DNA of 64,000 nt from Archilochus colubris (Eukaryota > Chordata > Aves > Apodiformes > Trochilidae). The DNA lies in NCBI GenBank assembly GCA_023079485.1, contig CM041084.1, positions 15,590,609 through 15,654,608 on the forward strand, in the 5' to 3' direction. The notes beneath the pieces are model-generated. The model worked only from the letters and a program-made list of their open reading frames with translations. It was not told the DNA's origin and did no database searches. The translations under genes and the position numbers were made by a program. This document shows, one piece after another, positions 47,771 to 59,810 of the stretch; position 1 is the first letter of the stretch, and each line of letters starts with the position of its first letter.

Positions 47771-48494
47771 CTGTGGGATGCCATAGAGTTTCAGACCCCC
47801 CATTTTGACTTGTGTGCATACAATGTCTTTTGTCCAAACAAACTTCAGCAATTTCCAGCAAGGCTGTGGCTGTCTCCTTGCTGGGTGCAGAGGGAGGGCT
47901 GGCAGGACCAAAACTTGCATCTCCCAACGCTGTGGTGAGCAAGTCAGAAGCAGGGGGACACAGGACACTGGCAGAGCTGCCTGAAATTGCCATCAAGGCA
48001 AACAAAAGGAAACTGTTGGGAAGTGCCAAGCCCGGCATCTTGGAGGAGCTGGCCTGGTTTGCCAGCATCACTGCAGGGCTCTGTCCTGCAGACATGACCC
48101 ACACGTCGCAGACAGGAACCATGGCGTCCCCAAGAAGAATATACTCATTTCTTAATGAGGAATTCAGTGATTTATCTGATAAGAGAGCAATTATCTGAAG
48201 ACAATATAATCATTTGTGGGTAGGAAGCCATCCTCCATCACGCCAGGGATGTGAGCAAACAGTACATCTTTTACTTTAGACTAAGTGTTCCCTTTAATCT
48301 AGACTGTGGCTTCCTTTCACAACTGTAACCAGTTTGCATAAAGCTACCTTTCATCTGGTTTTCTAATAAATATGTTTTTTAATTCACAGGGGGTCAGATG
48401 ATGGTGACTACTTTCTGCAGAAACGTGCCTGAGCAGATATATAATACACCTCCTACAATGTACCTTAATAGAGAATGAGCCCTACAGGAATATA
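47771..48494. other. Spacer between two inverted CR1 copies; AT-rich right half
   Basis: A 128-codon plus frame (47812-48198) lies here. It starts at the CR1 edge, lacks recognised homology and is overlapped by a minus frame. The 48150-48260 part has GATA-like cores (CTGATAAGAG, TTATCTG). No gene was recognised. Confidence 0.45.
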
Positions 48495-48756
48495 TCACAA
48501 GGGGCAACTGGAGAATAGGCAGTTCCACATAAATATTAGGAATATAATTCCATATAAATATTAGTTTTCACTGTGAGGGTGACAGGGCACTGGAACAGGC
48601 TGCCCAGAAAGGTTGTGCAGTGTCCTTTCCTGGAGACATTCAAAGCTCATCCAGACATGTTCCTGTGTGATCTTCTATAGGTGACCCTGCTCTCGAAAGG
48701 GGAACTTTCAAAGTCCCTTCCAACCCCTAACTTTCTGTGATTCTATGATTCTATAA
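48495..48756 (+). mobile_element. CR1 LINE, 3'-terminal fragment (about 260 bp)
   Basis: In the sense direction the segment contains CACTGTGAGGGTGACAGGGC, then ACTGGAACAGGCTGCCCAGA, then AGGTGACCCTGCTCT, then AAAGTCCCTTCCAACCCC. It ends TGTGATTCTATGATTCTAT. This is a CR1 3' UTR with intact terminal repeats. It belongs to a different subfamily or strand context from the copy at 47.6 kb and points the opposite way. It is 5'-truncated and not coding. Confidence 0.93.
48523..48564. repeat. Short tandem duplication inside CR1
   Basis: TTCCACATAAATATTAG is repeated as TTCCATATAAATATTAG after a short spacer (AATATAA). The CR1 consensus has one such segment here, so this is a local duplication after or during insertion. 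Confidence 0.75.
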
Positions 48757-49869
48757 TCTTCATCTCCTTGTAGGCTGTAGATAATCATAGTCCTTCACAT
48801 CAGTGTCTATAGGTGGGCAGACCCTGGAGACCCTTCGGGTGAAGAGAAACATTCACTTCCTTGAAGTTCAGCATGCATTTAAATTTTTTACAGGACTAAG
48901 ATGGTTCACAGTCCAGCAGAACCAAGTCACACCTGGTCATCATCCCACAGTTAAACTTTTGGTCCCTTTATAACAATGCTGTAGTGGTTCTTCTTAAACT
49001 GCTTCAAACTAAACAGAACATAATCCTTAAAGAACATAATTCAAATCCCATTGCTTCCGATGCAGATCATTTATTCTTTATCACAGAATAGGACTATACA
49101 CAAAGCTAGAACAAAAATTGCTTTGAAATAATCTTTAATAAATATATCTACTTGCTGCTGCTTAAGAAAAATCCCCACCATCAGATCTTAATCTCTTCCT
49201 GTAGAAAACAAAGAAAAGATTTTTAGTGCTTCGCCTGTTTTCTAACTGCTGTTACCAACACACTGGCATTAATTTAGAAGAATCCTGTCCTGCTAAGCAT
49301 GGCTGTCCTTTTTAAAAAACAATTGCTAGAGGCAACTTACAAGAGGCTCAAAGAGGGTAGAGGGAGAGATGGGGAAAGAGGACAATTGCTTTTGTTTTGA
49401 TCCATTGCCCTCACAGTTTGCTAAATCCTCTTTGATTTAGCTTCTTAGACTGCTTTCACCATCCTAAACAGCCAGAATGACAATGTAATTTCTCTTGTGT
49501 CAGCATTAATACTAAAATTGAATCACAGCTACCAGTGTTTCCTTTATTATTTTTTTTTTAATTATATGCTACGACACATCTGTGATACAACTCTATAGGC
49601 TGCAGCAGAGCAGTTGTCCAGACTGCCCAGTATAGATTAACTCTGATGATGGGCCTTCCTCCCGTGTCATTTCCATGTGTTGGAAGAACAGGATATCACA
49701 GTTTGCACCTCCTCCTGTGCCTGATGTGGATAGTTTGGCATCCACTCTAGCTCTTAAAATTTGTATTAACTCTGTGTTCAGACTGAGATTTTATCATAGC
49801 TTAGGGGTAAAATATCCCAGAAATAGTGTTATTAGCCAGACAGGCAACCCAGATCTACAAAATTTTGAT
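48757..49869. other. Non-coding stretch, nothing recognised
   Basis: Unique AT-leaning sequence. No gene or repeat family was recognised. Confidence 0.5.
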
Positions 49870-49911
49870 TAAACAAGAAAACAAAAACAACCAAAAAAAC
49901 CCACCACAAAG
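49870..49911. repeat. AAAC/AACC-type simple sequence
   Basis: A-rich with CC islands (AAACAAGAAAACAAAAACAA and following). It is low-complexity DNA. Confidence 0.65.
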
Positions 49912-51083
49912 GCAAATTCAGGCACTTACATAAAATCAGAGTAAGATCATATGAGGCATGGCCCAGAGATGCAGTTTGTCTATATCAGGACCCACAAGCC
50001 TTGGAGTTTCTTTTTCACTATTGCCACTGTGAAGCTTCTGGTAGGGACACTGAGCTCCTCATACAGTAGAAAGTAGACAGGATGCCTGTGCTCAAGACCT
50101 CATTGCTTGAGGAAAGATTAATTGAGAAAAGTCAGTTTTTAGAACTAGTGAGCAAAGCATTATCTTAAATGCAAGACTCTTGCAGCTGTTAAAATCAGCA
50201 GTGTTACAAGGATATTTTTTTTCTTGTCCTGAAATCAGCAGAGGTGAGGCTAAAATGGGAAACCTGAAATGGGTCCCTTTCAGTGAAGATGGACAGACTC
50301 TTAAAGGCCTGGCCAAATACTCTCTAGGCAAAAGAGAAGCTAGCAGGGATACTGCCAGCTTGATCCAACTCCCTGCACCTCCTGCCCAGTGCCATGGGTA
50401 CAAGGAGGGGTGACCAAGACAGTGGCTCTACCACTGCTCACATCCCATGGGAGAAGTCAGAGCAGGGCTGCAGCAGAGTTTGGGAAAGCCCAGATCGTAA
50501 TCCCAGGGTAATCATGGCATGGGAAGAGTTCTATTTTATGCCATGAGCTTACATCATGGAGAATAGGAAAGAAATATGGAGCATCTAAGATGATTTTGAG
50601 TGGTTCTAGTTAATGTACAAATTGGAAAATGTTCTTTAAAAGTGCAAGGTAGAGAGCTCTGGGCTCCCATCTGAGGTGCCTCCTCCATTTCATAGCTCTA
50701 CAACAAACCATCTAGAAGCAAAGATAATTTTCCAGAACTTGTAGAACCACTGTGTTCATGGGTTTTTTCCAACCGTGTCCACACTTCAGCTTCTGCTGTC
50801 ATTGTTATTACAGAAGGGGCTGGGAACAACAACAACATTTTAAAGAATAAAGGAGGTTTTGCTTGCAAAAGACTTTCCCACAGTTGTCCAGTTGGTACAG
50901 ACTGCCCCAGGCTGCCATTAGGACAGCGTTTTCCATGACAGTAAAGCTTGTTAAAGAAGCTCTTGCCCCTGGCCTGTTGTTTCTGTCCTTGTGCTGTATT
51001 TCAGCATCTTTTTTGTTTGCGCCAGTGCAACTGTTTGTTAAACCATGCCATAATGCATGCATCTGTATTAAGAAACCTTCCAA
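49912..51083. other. Non-coding stretch, nothing recognised
   Basis: Unique sequence with overlapping frames of up to 103 codons. No gene was recognised. Confidence 0.5.
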
Positions 51084-51148
51084 GGACTTGTGGGCTTGAG
51101 GAGGGTGTTTTTGTCTTTAACGTATCATATGATTCTATTCTATGATTT
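51084..51148 (+). mobile_element. Possible degenerate CR1 3' end
   Basis: The segment has a GGACTTGTGGGCTTGAGGAG and TTTTTGTCTTTAACGT stretch, followed by ATATGATTCTATTCTATGAT. That order (GGACTTGATGATCTTGAGG, then CTTTTCCAAC, then ATTCTATG repeats) fits an older CR1 3' terminus in the sense direction. The match is poor upstream of the terminal repeats. Confidence 0.45.
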
Positions 51149-53903
51149 CCAAGTCTGGCTGTCAGAGTCCTGCAAACAGCTGTAATGTCATGATGGAGGA
51201 GACACTGAACTCCAGTGCAGGAAGGATGAATGGCAGCTTGGAGCAGGGATTTTTTTAGCACAGCTTTGTTCTCAGAGAACTCACGTGTGTAACTGCAGTT
51301 GGAGAACCCCAGGCACTGCAGGCTGTGCCCTGCCCTGATTCATCCCTTCTGCTCATCCAACCCCCTGTCTTGACATTTTCCCACAGTGGGTTTTGGAGGG
51401 CACACTCAGATGCCATGAGCTGGCTTTTTTCCACTATTTTTTTCAAGAGGTTTTATGACACTGAGCTTTTATGTTTTTTTATTTTCACTACTCCAGGTGT
51501 TTATGTAAAAGGGAAATGGAATTCATGCTTTGGCTTTTGTGATTTTTCTTTTTGTTGTCAAACCCAAGTTCCCCAAGAGAACCTGAACTCTTGCAGGCAC
51601 TCAAGCGCAGCATAATCCCACTGTAGATATCTTTCTAATGGCTTGAAAAAGGATGTCAGAAGGGTGCCAGTAATATCTTCTCCTCTGTCATGTCAACAAA
51701 TCATCCAATAAAACCATGCAGGCAGATTTGACAAGACATTAAAAAAAAGGAAAAAATCAAGCCACATTTTCAGACCTTCTTCACACACAGGATAAAAAAG
51801 CAACAGAATGCAAAATCAGTGTATCTCTTTCTTCCACAGATCTACTTTAAAACTGTTATATTGTCAGATAGATTAGTGATTAAAAGGAAACAGAAAGATG
51901 ATACTGGCTGGAGTGCAGAGACATGATAGTGAGATTCATGTGCTTATTCATGATGGGTTAATTTGAAAAAGAAAAGACATCTCTCTGAATGGCCCTCATG
52001 ATAGTCTTGTGAGAATAAGCAACAGACAGAGTGGAGCCCATCTGAGATTTTACCAGTTAGACTCTCTCAGGGCAAAGACCTCATATTGCATTAAAATACT
52101 AACTTGAAAGACACCATTTGACCCTTGCAGAAACCATATTACATGTATTAAGCTGGAATTGCTTATAACTTCATGTCATTTTTATCCGTTACTTCACAAT
52201 TGTGTATTTTGTTCCTGCACCCAAGGCATTAAAGTTCATTAATTCAATTTCATCTTATAAAGCAGCAGCCAAACAGATGCTCTGTGAAGAAAAGGAGAAG
52301 AAAACAAAAAGCTTTTTCACTCTAAGGGCTCTGCAGTATGTCATGGCTGCTTACATGGGCTCACAAATCACTGGCGATAAAATGGATGCCTACTACAAAC
52401 CAAAGACATCAGCCCAAGAAGAAGAAGTCAGGAAGCCAACTCTGTGTGGCAGTGGCAGGAATGACGTTAAACCAGTTGTTCCATGTCACTTAAAATCTCC
52501 CTATTGGACTCATAACTTTTACTACTTATTCCTACTTGCAGAGCAGTGCTGCTACAGCAGCTGTGGAAGAGGACTCTCACGCTGGAAAGCAGCAGCAGGC
52601 TCAGTGGACACTCGGGTTTATAATCCAAGGTCACTTGTGTATTTCACTAAACACAGAACTGCAGCAATTTTCTACACAAGCAACAGCAATACCCTTCAGA
52701 AATAAGCTTGCTTCTTTCATGTTTTATCAACAAATGCTTAACATGCTTTTTGCATTCAGAAGAAACTAGATATTTCCCTATCAAAACCCCTTTGTAAGAA
52801 GAATTCCTGTGCTCAGTTAATTCACTGCAATCTGTACAGAGGGAGTCTTGAAAGGACAAATGCAGTGGGCTACGTGTTCCTTGATGTTAATATTTGCAAG
52901 AGTGGCAGTCAAGTATTTGGGATAAATGATGTCAGCCTAAAATTAGATGACTTTTATCAATTCAAGAAATCAAAAACTCCAGCAACAGAGAAAATTAGGA
53001 AATTTTAGTTCTAGGAAAGTAATTCACAACATGCTGTGCTTCCATTTCTTCACCGTGCCCTAAACAAATGAGATAAACCCAGGCCATTCACTGCTCTGGA
53101 TTTAAAACAGGGTTTGTTTTCACAAATTTGGGGCATTATTAGAGAACATGGCTTACCAAAGATGCACCACAAGACTACTTATTCACTGCTTCTGCCCACC
53201 TATGTGCATGAGCATGAAAGTTTAAAAAAAAATTCAATTTCACTTTGTTTCCAGGGCAGGCCAAATGTCCATCTTACCCCAGTTTCAGGTCTGACCATAT
53301 CAAGGTCATGATGCTTCTACAAAGTTTACAGCAGCTAAAGTATAGAATGGTTCTTATAATGGAGAAGAAAGATTAGAGTCTTTTTAGGTCAGAAGCAAAT
53401 CTTATTTAAAGGCTAATGACAAGTTACAAAAACATGAATCTAGGTTGAGAGGAAGGAAAACATAGATTTCTCTGGCTTTTGGAACAGTAGAAAACCCAAC
53501 CGCATCTCAGATTTTTTGGAGTTCCCTTATAATAAGGAATAAAGGTGGGGGTCTCACAGCCTGTACACACACAATCTGTAGCCCCTGGAGCACAGAACTA
53601 ACTCATGTAATTACTTGGCAAGAAATGCCTCAACACATCCTGAAAGTTTGGAAGGCAGACTTGCTCATCTTCAAACAAGAAATGGCATCAACATAACTAC
53701 ATTTCTAAGTTTACAAACAGCTGAGCTGGTTCAGTGCCCCATTTTCTTGGCAAGGCCAGGCGGCTGCTGGAACCAGGCTATCTCAGCCAAAACCAGCTAG
53801 AGAATCTCTACTGAACTTCAGCTGAACTGCATCTACCTCTCATAGCAAAAGTTTTATACGTAATATTCAATAAATATTTTTAGGGAGCAGTTTTAATAAA
53901 CTG
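51149..53903. other. Non-coding stretch with one 167-codon chance frame
   Basis: A plus frame at 52202-52705 (167 codons) is long for AT-rich DNA. A rough estimate for random sequence of this composition expects about one such frame in 64 kb over six frames. Its product is not recognised, has no signal or membrane segments and ends with no gene-like context. No repeats were recognised elsewhere in the stretch. Confidence 0.45.
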
Positions 53904-53940
53904 CTTGGTTTGTGTTGGTTTGGGGTTTTTTTGGTTTATC
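53904..53940. repeat. GGTTT-type simple sequence
   Basis: T-rich with GG islands (TGGTTTGTGTTGGTTTGGGG). It is the complement style of the AACC tracts. Confidence 0.6.
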
Positions 53941-54079
53941 AAACCTGTCAGCAAGTATTTTCCTTCACCAGTAACACAAATGCCCAGTGCACACAAAAAA
54001 CCCAACCAACACCACAGGAGTCTCTGGCCTCACTTCTACAATGGATGCAGGACCTTCCCATAGCAACTGAGGTTATGGT
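53941..54079. other. Non-coding spacer before the MIR copy
   Basis: Short unique sequence. No feature was recognised. Confidence 0.5.
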
Positions 54080-54250
54080 CTGGACATTAGGAGTCCAGGA
54101 TCTTTCAGTAGCTCGGCACTGACTCATTGTGGCCTCAGGAAGCCACTCAACCTCTCTCTGCATCACTGTTTCCAGTTGGCAAGTGGAGGTAATGTTGTTT
54201 ACTTATCTTCATAAAGTGGTCTGAATGATGAAAGTAGAAAAGCACTCATC
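54080..54250 (+). repeat. MIR-type CORE-SINE, sense orientation
   Basis: MIR segments appear in the expected order. These are TGGACATTAGGAGTCCAGGA, then GCTCGGCACTGACTCATTGT and GGCCTCAGGAAGCCACTCAA. Then come CCTCTCTCTGCATCACTGTT, TCCAGTTGGCAAGTGGAGGT and AATGTTGTTTACTTATCTTC, and finally AAAAGCACTC. The stretch corresponding to ...AGTCACTTAACCTCTCTGTGCCTCAGTTTCC is clear. It is the sauropsid MIR type, moderately diverged and without coding capacity. Confidence 0.85.
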
Positions 54251-56087
54251 AACTATCACACTGAAACTGTCAAACCTAGGGACAATACAGAGATAAAACA
54301 GATGTTATTGACTGCTCTTGGGAAGATTTCTTAGAGTGATATGATAAGATACAGCAATGGATGAAAAAGAAATAAAACAGAAGTTAGTAAAATATTAAGG
54401 TTGACAACAAACCAAAGCAACAACAACTAGCCTGTAGGAAAAGAAAGTTGCTGGCTTGCTGATGGCTGCAAAACTGGCCAGCTAAATGTCCAAGGAAATG
54501 TTGAATACACAAAAAACTCATTTGCCTCGAGTGCCTACAGTTCATCGATTTTAATTTAGCAGCATTCACAAGAAGTCATTCTTGGTTTATTCTCCCATCA
54601 ATTTGTTTGAACCAGTATGTCTTTAAAGTCAACCAAATGTAATAAAAGGATATTTTCCAGCATATACTGTTGCAACAAAGAAGAGAACAGTGGAACACAT
54701 TTTTCCCAAACCATTTACTAGTCTCCAGGGAGATATAATTTCCTTTCAAAGTGAACTGCATTTCAATTCATAGGACATTTTTATTAGCCATTTTGGACTA
54801 AGAAATTGACTGTTCTGGAAGCAGTTCCCTCATTGTTGCAATATCAATTAGTCAACAGAATATCACAAGGTAAAGTGAGAAACTGGTGAGATGCGCATCT
54901 GCTGCCGCTCAGCACTTTATAAATAAATAATAAAATCCTCCTCCTTTTACTCAGCCACTTAGCTGATACTCACAACTTCATATCACCATATCTAAATGGG
55001 CAACAATTAATTTCTTTACGTGGAATTGTGGAAAAAAACACAACATGAAAAAGTCAGCAAGAGCATTCCCAACCTCAGTAGGTAGGAGCATGGTGTGAAG
55101 CAGGAGGAGACTGCTGGGTGCTATGTTAAGACCTCTTCTGAAGGCAAATGCAGTAATTCACATTGGAGTCCGGAAGAGACAAGCACTTACTCCAACATTA
55201 TAACTCCTGTTGCAGCTGGAGGATGCTGATATCTTACAAGTTTTGCAGATAATGCAGTAAATACCAGGTTCCCTTGAGTGGCTGACACAGTATTCTAGGT
55301 CACAAAAGTTGCTTCCAATGCAGGGAAAAGTAATAGAAGTTGAAGGTATGACAGACTGAGTTCTTGAGAAGAAAACCAGTGAACAAACAGGAGGTAGAGC
55401 CTCTGGGCTCACCAGCTACGTACACTGAGCCTGCTTTGTGTAACTGCAACTGCACAAAACCACCACCACACACTGGGGATTTGGGCACACAGTGATGTAT
55501 GTACATTATGCATTGGGGGTTGGTTGTAGTTTCCTTTCATACTCTGTTTTGAAAGACCTTACTATACTGGACAGTTAAGGAGTATAGGAAAGTTCACAAT
55601 TAATGACTAGTTGGCCGTTGCTGCTTGCTTTCATATTCATTCCTCTTTTTTCAAAGAAAGATTAGGCACATGCTCTGTACAAGAGTAAAGTAATCAATGC
55701 CATGTTCTGAAAGATTAAACTGCCCCTTTGTCAGGAAGTATTAGAAAAATTAATCTAAAAAACTGAAAATATTCCTGGGCAGTGGAGCATATAAACTGTG
55801 TATTACAAAGGCCATAAAGAGGATGATATGAAACCTTCACCACTGAAGATTGGACTGAATCGCCAGTATTCTTGTGACACGATACAACATGATGTATGAT
55901 TGTTACCAACTAGAAATCTGATTAACAGCTTCAAGTACAGTAGCTTTTTAGAGCTGTATTCAAACAATGAGAAAGAATTAGAGACCTAGGCAAAGTTTCA
56001 CAAAGCAAATTATTTCCTTTTAATTGAAACCATAAGGGCGCATTTTAAGCACATTATTACATTAATAGATTGTATTGTAACCCTCAT
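54251..56087. other. Non-coding stretch, nothing recognised
   Basis: AT-rich unique sequence. A block at about 54890-55030 is AT-rich, with TAAATAAATAATAAAATCC and CAATTAATTTC. It could be regulatory but has nothing specific. No gene was recognised. Confidence 0.45.
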
Positions 56088-56103
56088 AAAAAAAAAAAAA
56101 AAA
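56088..56103. repeat. Poly(A)16
   Basis: A pure run of 16 A residues. The left flank is AT-rich unique DNA without a recognisable retrotransposed body. Confidence 0.9.
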
Positions 56104-57234
56104 GCATGGAAAGGCAGCAGAGAAATCCCTTTTCCTCATCCTTCCCATTCTCAATGTGGCATTCTAGCAAGTTTTTGGCATGGCAGCATATATTAATAAT
56201 ACACATCTATATGGGAATCATACGCCACATTTTTATGTTGTAGTCTTAGCCAGTTTCCTTCTTGTAAAACATCCAAGGTTTCTGCTAGAAGCTTTATTAC
56301 AAAACATGCATTGTTTCCACTAAGTTATGTACTAAGAACAATCAGGCGAAATTGTGATATTAACCCTAATAGAAACGAGACATCCCCTAGTATTTGCTGT
56401 TGATGAAACACTCTGATTTGAAGAGACTGAAAAGAACTATGGCTAACTTCAGAAAGGTAGGGAAAATTATATCAGTGTCTGTGTCTTCACTTAGCGAGCT
56501 GCCTGGTCTTAAAGAGGTCCTTAACAGAGGCAGAAAGTCCTGACATTTGCAAAGTTTTGTCCTTTGGCCTCTTGCATAAGGGAAGGGATGGAAGCTGAGG
56601 TGTAGGGCTAGGCAAGCACTGCAATGGCATTTTGCCAGCTGGGACACAGTAACTGATGGTCTGCAAAGCACACACTGACCACATGAGATTTTTGTTGTTT
56701 CCAGTTGCTGGATGTTATGAAAATAAGCTCAAACACTTGACATAGTTTCCGCACATCAGTTTACCATTGCTGTGGTTTCCTCAGGTATGTTCTGTGATCC
56801 CAGATTAAATGTTCTGGCCAGTTCTAAGTGGAAGAGCAGACAGCAGGGCTCAAGCAAAAAATAAGAGCAAAAGCACTTGCGTGCATATGCGGATGAATTG
56901 CAGGGTTTTTTTCCACTCAGCCTATAGTCTAATGTTGTTAAGGGGCTTCTCACAGGAGAATGGACAGGAAAACAATATGAACAGGGAAAATGTAGTCAGG
57001 CAATTGCTACCCCTGCAGAACTGCCTAGTGCAGGATGCAGCAGGTCAAGTACTGCAGCATAGACAGGTCCAGGTGCCACACATCAAAAGCACAATCACTT
57101 CTTTTTTCACACAGTTCATTAAAAAATGAGGGGTTTTATGTGATTGCAGGTAATATATATTATTAAATTGTTTGCTTGCTAAAACAAAAACAGTACATTG
57201 CTTGTCCTCATAAAACTGTTATCTTGAACTTGGC
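56104..57234. other. Non-coding stretch, nothing recognised
   Basis: Unique sequence with chance frames of up to 106 codons. No gene was recognised. Confidence 0.5.
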
Positions 57235-57262
57235 TGTACTGTCAGAGTTGTACTGTCAGAGC
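57235..57262. repeat. Tandem duplication, 14-bp unit
   Basis: TGTACTGTCAGAGT is followed directly by TGTACTGTCAGAGC, with one mismatch in the last base. Confidence 0.9.
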
Positions 57263-58375
57263 TGGCTGGGAAGGTACCTCTCCCAGCTCAAAACAGGAGA
57301 AATTTCCATTTTTGTGAGTACTTCAGGATGCAGAACAGCATAAAGAAGTCATGCTCTGCTTCATAAGAACTAAAGTAAGAACATGTATATTTAAATAAGG
57401 TTGTCACATAAAACTAGGCTTCATTCTCTGTGCCCAACTACTCAGATCGGTTTTAAGGAGAAAGTTCCTTTGTATTCAAAGAGGAAAGGGATGTTAAATA
57501 AGAATTTGGATGTACCCAAAACATCTACTATGATATTGTAAGAATTACAGCTAGGATCCAATTCAACAAGTTCTTCAACAAGTTTCTGTGACGCTGTGAA
57601 ACTATAAAAAATACATAGTGATTTTTGAATACACAGGAAAAACTGGTAAGCAGAAAGTTTAACAAATATTTAAGCAACATGCTTTGCTAGTGAATTTAAT
57701 TTTTTTCCCTCCTTTTTATAGTATGATTTAAATTTTGACAATCCCTTCACAGCTAGTACCTATGACATCCCCAAAGCACTATATGGAAATCATTTGAATT
57801 ATCTGAATTGTGTTAGACTGTAATTGATTAAACAGTGTGCTCATTATCTTAGTATATACAGTTATTAATATTTAATTCTGATGGTGCCTTTACTGTAGAA
57901 CTTTTTTTTTTTAGTGTAGTTTTAGAAAGAAATGCACACATGGGTGATAGCTGAATTATGTAGTACAGAAAACTGTTAACTGTGACTTTTGGAAAAAGTA
58001 TTTTGAGAACAGATTTTTATTTTTAGATGCTGCAGTGGCAGAAAAAGATAAGTTCAGAACTCCAGCTTTAAAAGTGTGCAATTTTCGAGGCTTAATACAA
58101 CCCATTCTACTTCTGAAGACCTTTACATAGTCCCCTCCCAGGTGATGGTAAAGGTAGTGGTGGAGGAGAAGCCTTCCCATCCCCAGCCTCATGTAGCAGG
58201 AGCTGTTCCAGGAAGCAGCCTTTGCAGAAATTCCCCTCACAGGGAGGAAGATGATGTTGAAGCCTCCCTGCACATAGTGTGACTGTTCACGGAGGGGAGA
58301 ATATAATTGCCAGCAAATCCCATGACTTCTGCCCAAAGCCCAGCCTGATATCCCAGTACAGTCTGTTCAAAACTG
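57263..58375. other. Non-coding stretch, nothing recognised
   Basis: AT-rich sequence at 57.5-57.95 kb with T-runs, then mixed sequence. A 126-codon minus frame (57956-58336) is not recognised. Confidence 0.5.
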
Positions 58376-58393
58376 AAAAAAAAAAAAAAAAAG
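58376..58393. repeat. Poly(A)18
   Basis: A pure run of 18 A residues after CTG. No element body was recognised upstream, so a processed insertion cannot be shown. Confidence 0.9.
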
Positions 58394-58868
58394 GACAATA
58401 AACTCAAGGGAGCTCAGAGATGGGGTGCCCAGTATGGCCCATCCAAGATGCTGGTCTTAGGCGTCTTTGGGCAATAAATAACACTGCATCAGTTCCTCCA
58501 CTTTTCAGGCTGCAGAACCACCAAAATGCACTGAAAGATGGACATTACCACCTGGGTATTCTACCTTGGTTAATAAGTAGGCTGAGACATCCCTCTGGGT
58601 GGGGTGCAGGCATGTTTCAGCAGGAAAGCCATTTGGGGCCTACCATGGCTCACTCTTTTTCTTCTCTGCTGTGCACAAACCAGAGCTGTTAGGGAGAGAA
58701 GTGGGGCAGGCAGGACTATGCAGGCAGAGATGAACAATGCCTTAACAAGAACAAAAGCAATTTCAAATCCCACCAGTTTGTAAGATTACTTAAGACATTT
58801 GACTGAATGTCAAAAATGTTTCAATGAATCGTTTCACCACCCAGATCTTATTTCCAGGCCCTTTTTTG
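58394..58868. other. Non-coding spacer, nothing recognised
   Basis: Mixed unique sequence between two poly(A) tracts. The two tracts are about 475 bp apart on the same strand, but the interval has no coding or SINE signature that I recognise. Confidence 0.45.
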
Positions 58869-58938
58869 AAAAAAAAAAAAAAAAAAACAAACCAAAAAAC
58901 CCACAAAAAACCAAACAAAAAACAAACAAACAAAAAAA
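58869..58938. repeat. Poly(A)19 followed by AAAC/AACC simple sequence
   Basis: Nineteen A residues are followed by A-rich sequence with regular C and CC interruptions (ACAAACCAAAAAACCC, then AAACAAACAAAC). It is the longest A-rich tract in the window. It may be a decayed tail of a retroposed sequence, but none can be identified upstream. Confidence 0.85.
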
Positions 58939-59704
58939 TCCCAACACGTTAAAAAAATCCTGAAACTTGGCAATTAACTATTTAATTTCATGTTTCTTTA
59001 AATACATGTTTAGAATTACATTGTGCAAGAGTGACCCAAAGCAGTAATGCTTTCAGTTGCTTAACTCTAATTTAGATAACTACGACTCCAAGTCGGGTTT
59101 GGACAAAAATTAAAACCTCACATACAGCTTCTGGAGCCTTCCGGGTGCCCCTGTTCTGCCCTGACATTTTCACAAAAGGCTGCAGGCATGGCTCCCACAC
59201 CTATTTGGTTCGTGCCCAGAAGTGATCACCTTTCTTCCAAATGGATTTGGTCTGCAGGGTGCTGGCTTAAATCAAGTGTGTGATACTGTGTGTGCAGTAA
59301 AGAAGCATGACAATGTGATTCACATGCTGCCTACAGATTTTCCACAATCTTTTTGGATTATAGGGCTTGTTCTCCTTCATATTGTTTGGAGAAACTCTTA
59401 AAATAATGATTTGGTGTATGTAACTGGTTTTTCCATTTCTGTCATTAAAGCTGCTTTCAGGACCATTCTGAAATTGCAACAAAAAGACTTTCCCACATCG
59501 CAAATCACTGTATTACTTGGTGTGCACTATATCAATAAAAAGATTAGCTTACTTATAGGAAAAGGATGACAAAGTCCACAATTGTCCAAGCCATAAGAAA
59601 AATGAGGTTCTGTTTCAACTAAACCATCTAGTAACGATGTCAGATTTTAACCCTCAGCTCCTCAGGTACTCTACAAAGCTCACAAGTGGATTTTATCTTA
59701 TGTG
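58939..59704. other. Non-coding stretch, nothing recognised
   Basis: AT-leaning unique sequence. No gene or repeat family was recognised. Confidence 0.5.
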
Positions 59705-59810
59705 CAGCGTTAAATTAGTGCCATTAACCTTGTAGGTCAGCTCTTTGAAGTCAAGGAGGAATTTTGCTATTGATTTCCATGGAGCCAGGTTTTCATATTT
59801 ATCTCCGCTG
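59705..59810. repeat. Possible fragment of an old palindromic sauropsid repeat
   Basis: The segment contains AGCTCTTTGAAGTCAAGGAG and then TTGATTTCCATGGAGCCAGG. The pair of GAAGTCAA and TTGATTTCCATGG gives an imperfect inverted repeat. It resembles the common sauropsid motif CCATTGACTTCAATGGAGCCAGG. It may be another fragment of the repeat type proposed at 7.16 and 13.6 kb. The identification is from memory of the motif. Confidence 0.4.

Noticed and set aside
47682..48122. 146-codon minus frame and overlapping 128-codon plus frame
   Set aside because: The minus frame starts within the CR1 tail and both strands are open over the same DNA. This is chance coding potential around a repeat.
52202..52705. 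167-codon plus-strand open frame in AT-rich DNA
   Set aside because: A rough estimate with about 5 percent stop codons predicts about one such frame in this window. No domain or gene context was found.
58376..58938. Two poly(A) tracts as evidence of processed pseudogenes
   Set aside because: The sequence upstream of each tract has no coding, SINE or transcript signature that I can recognise, so only simple sequence is reported.
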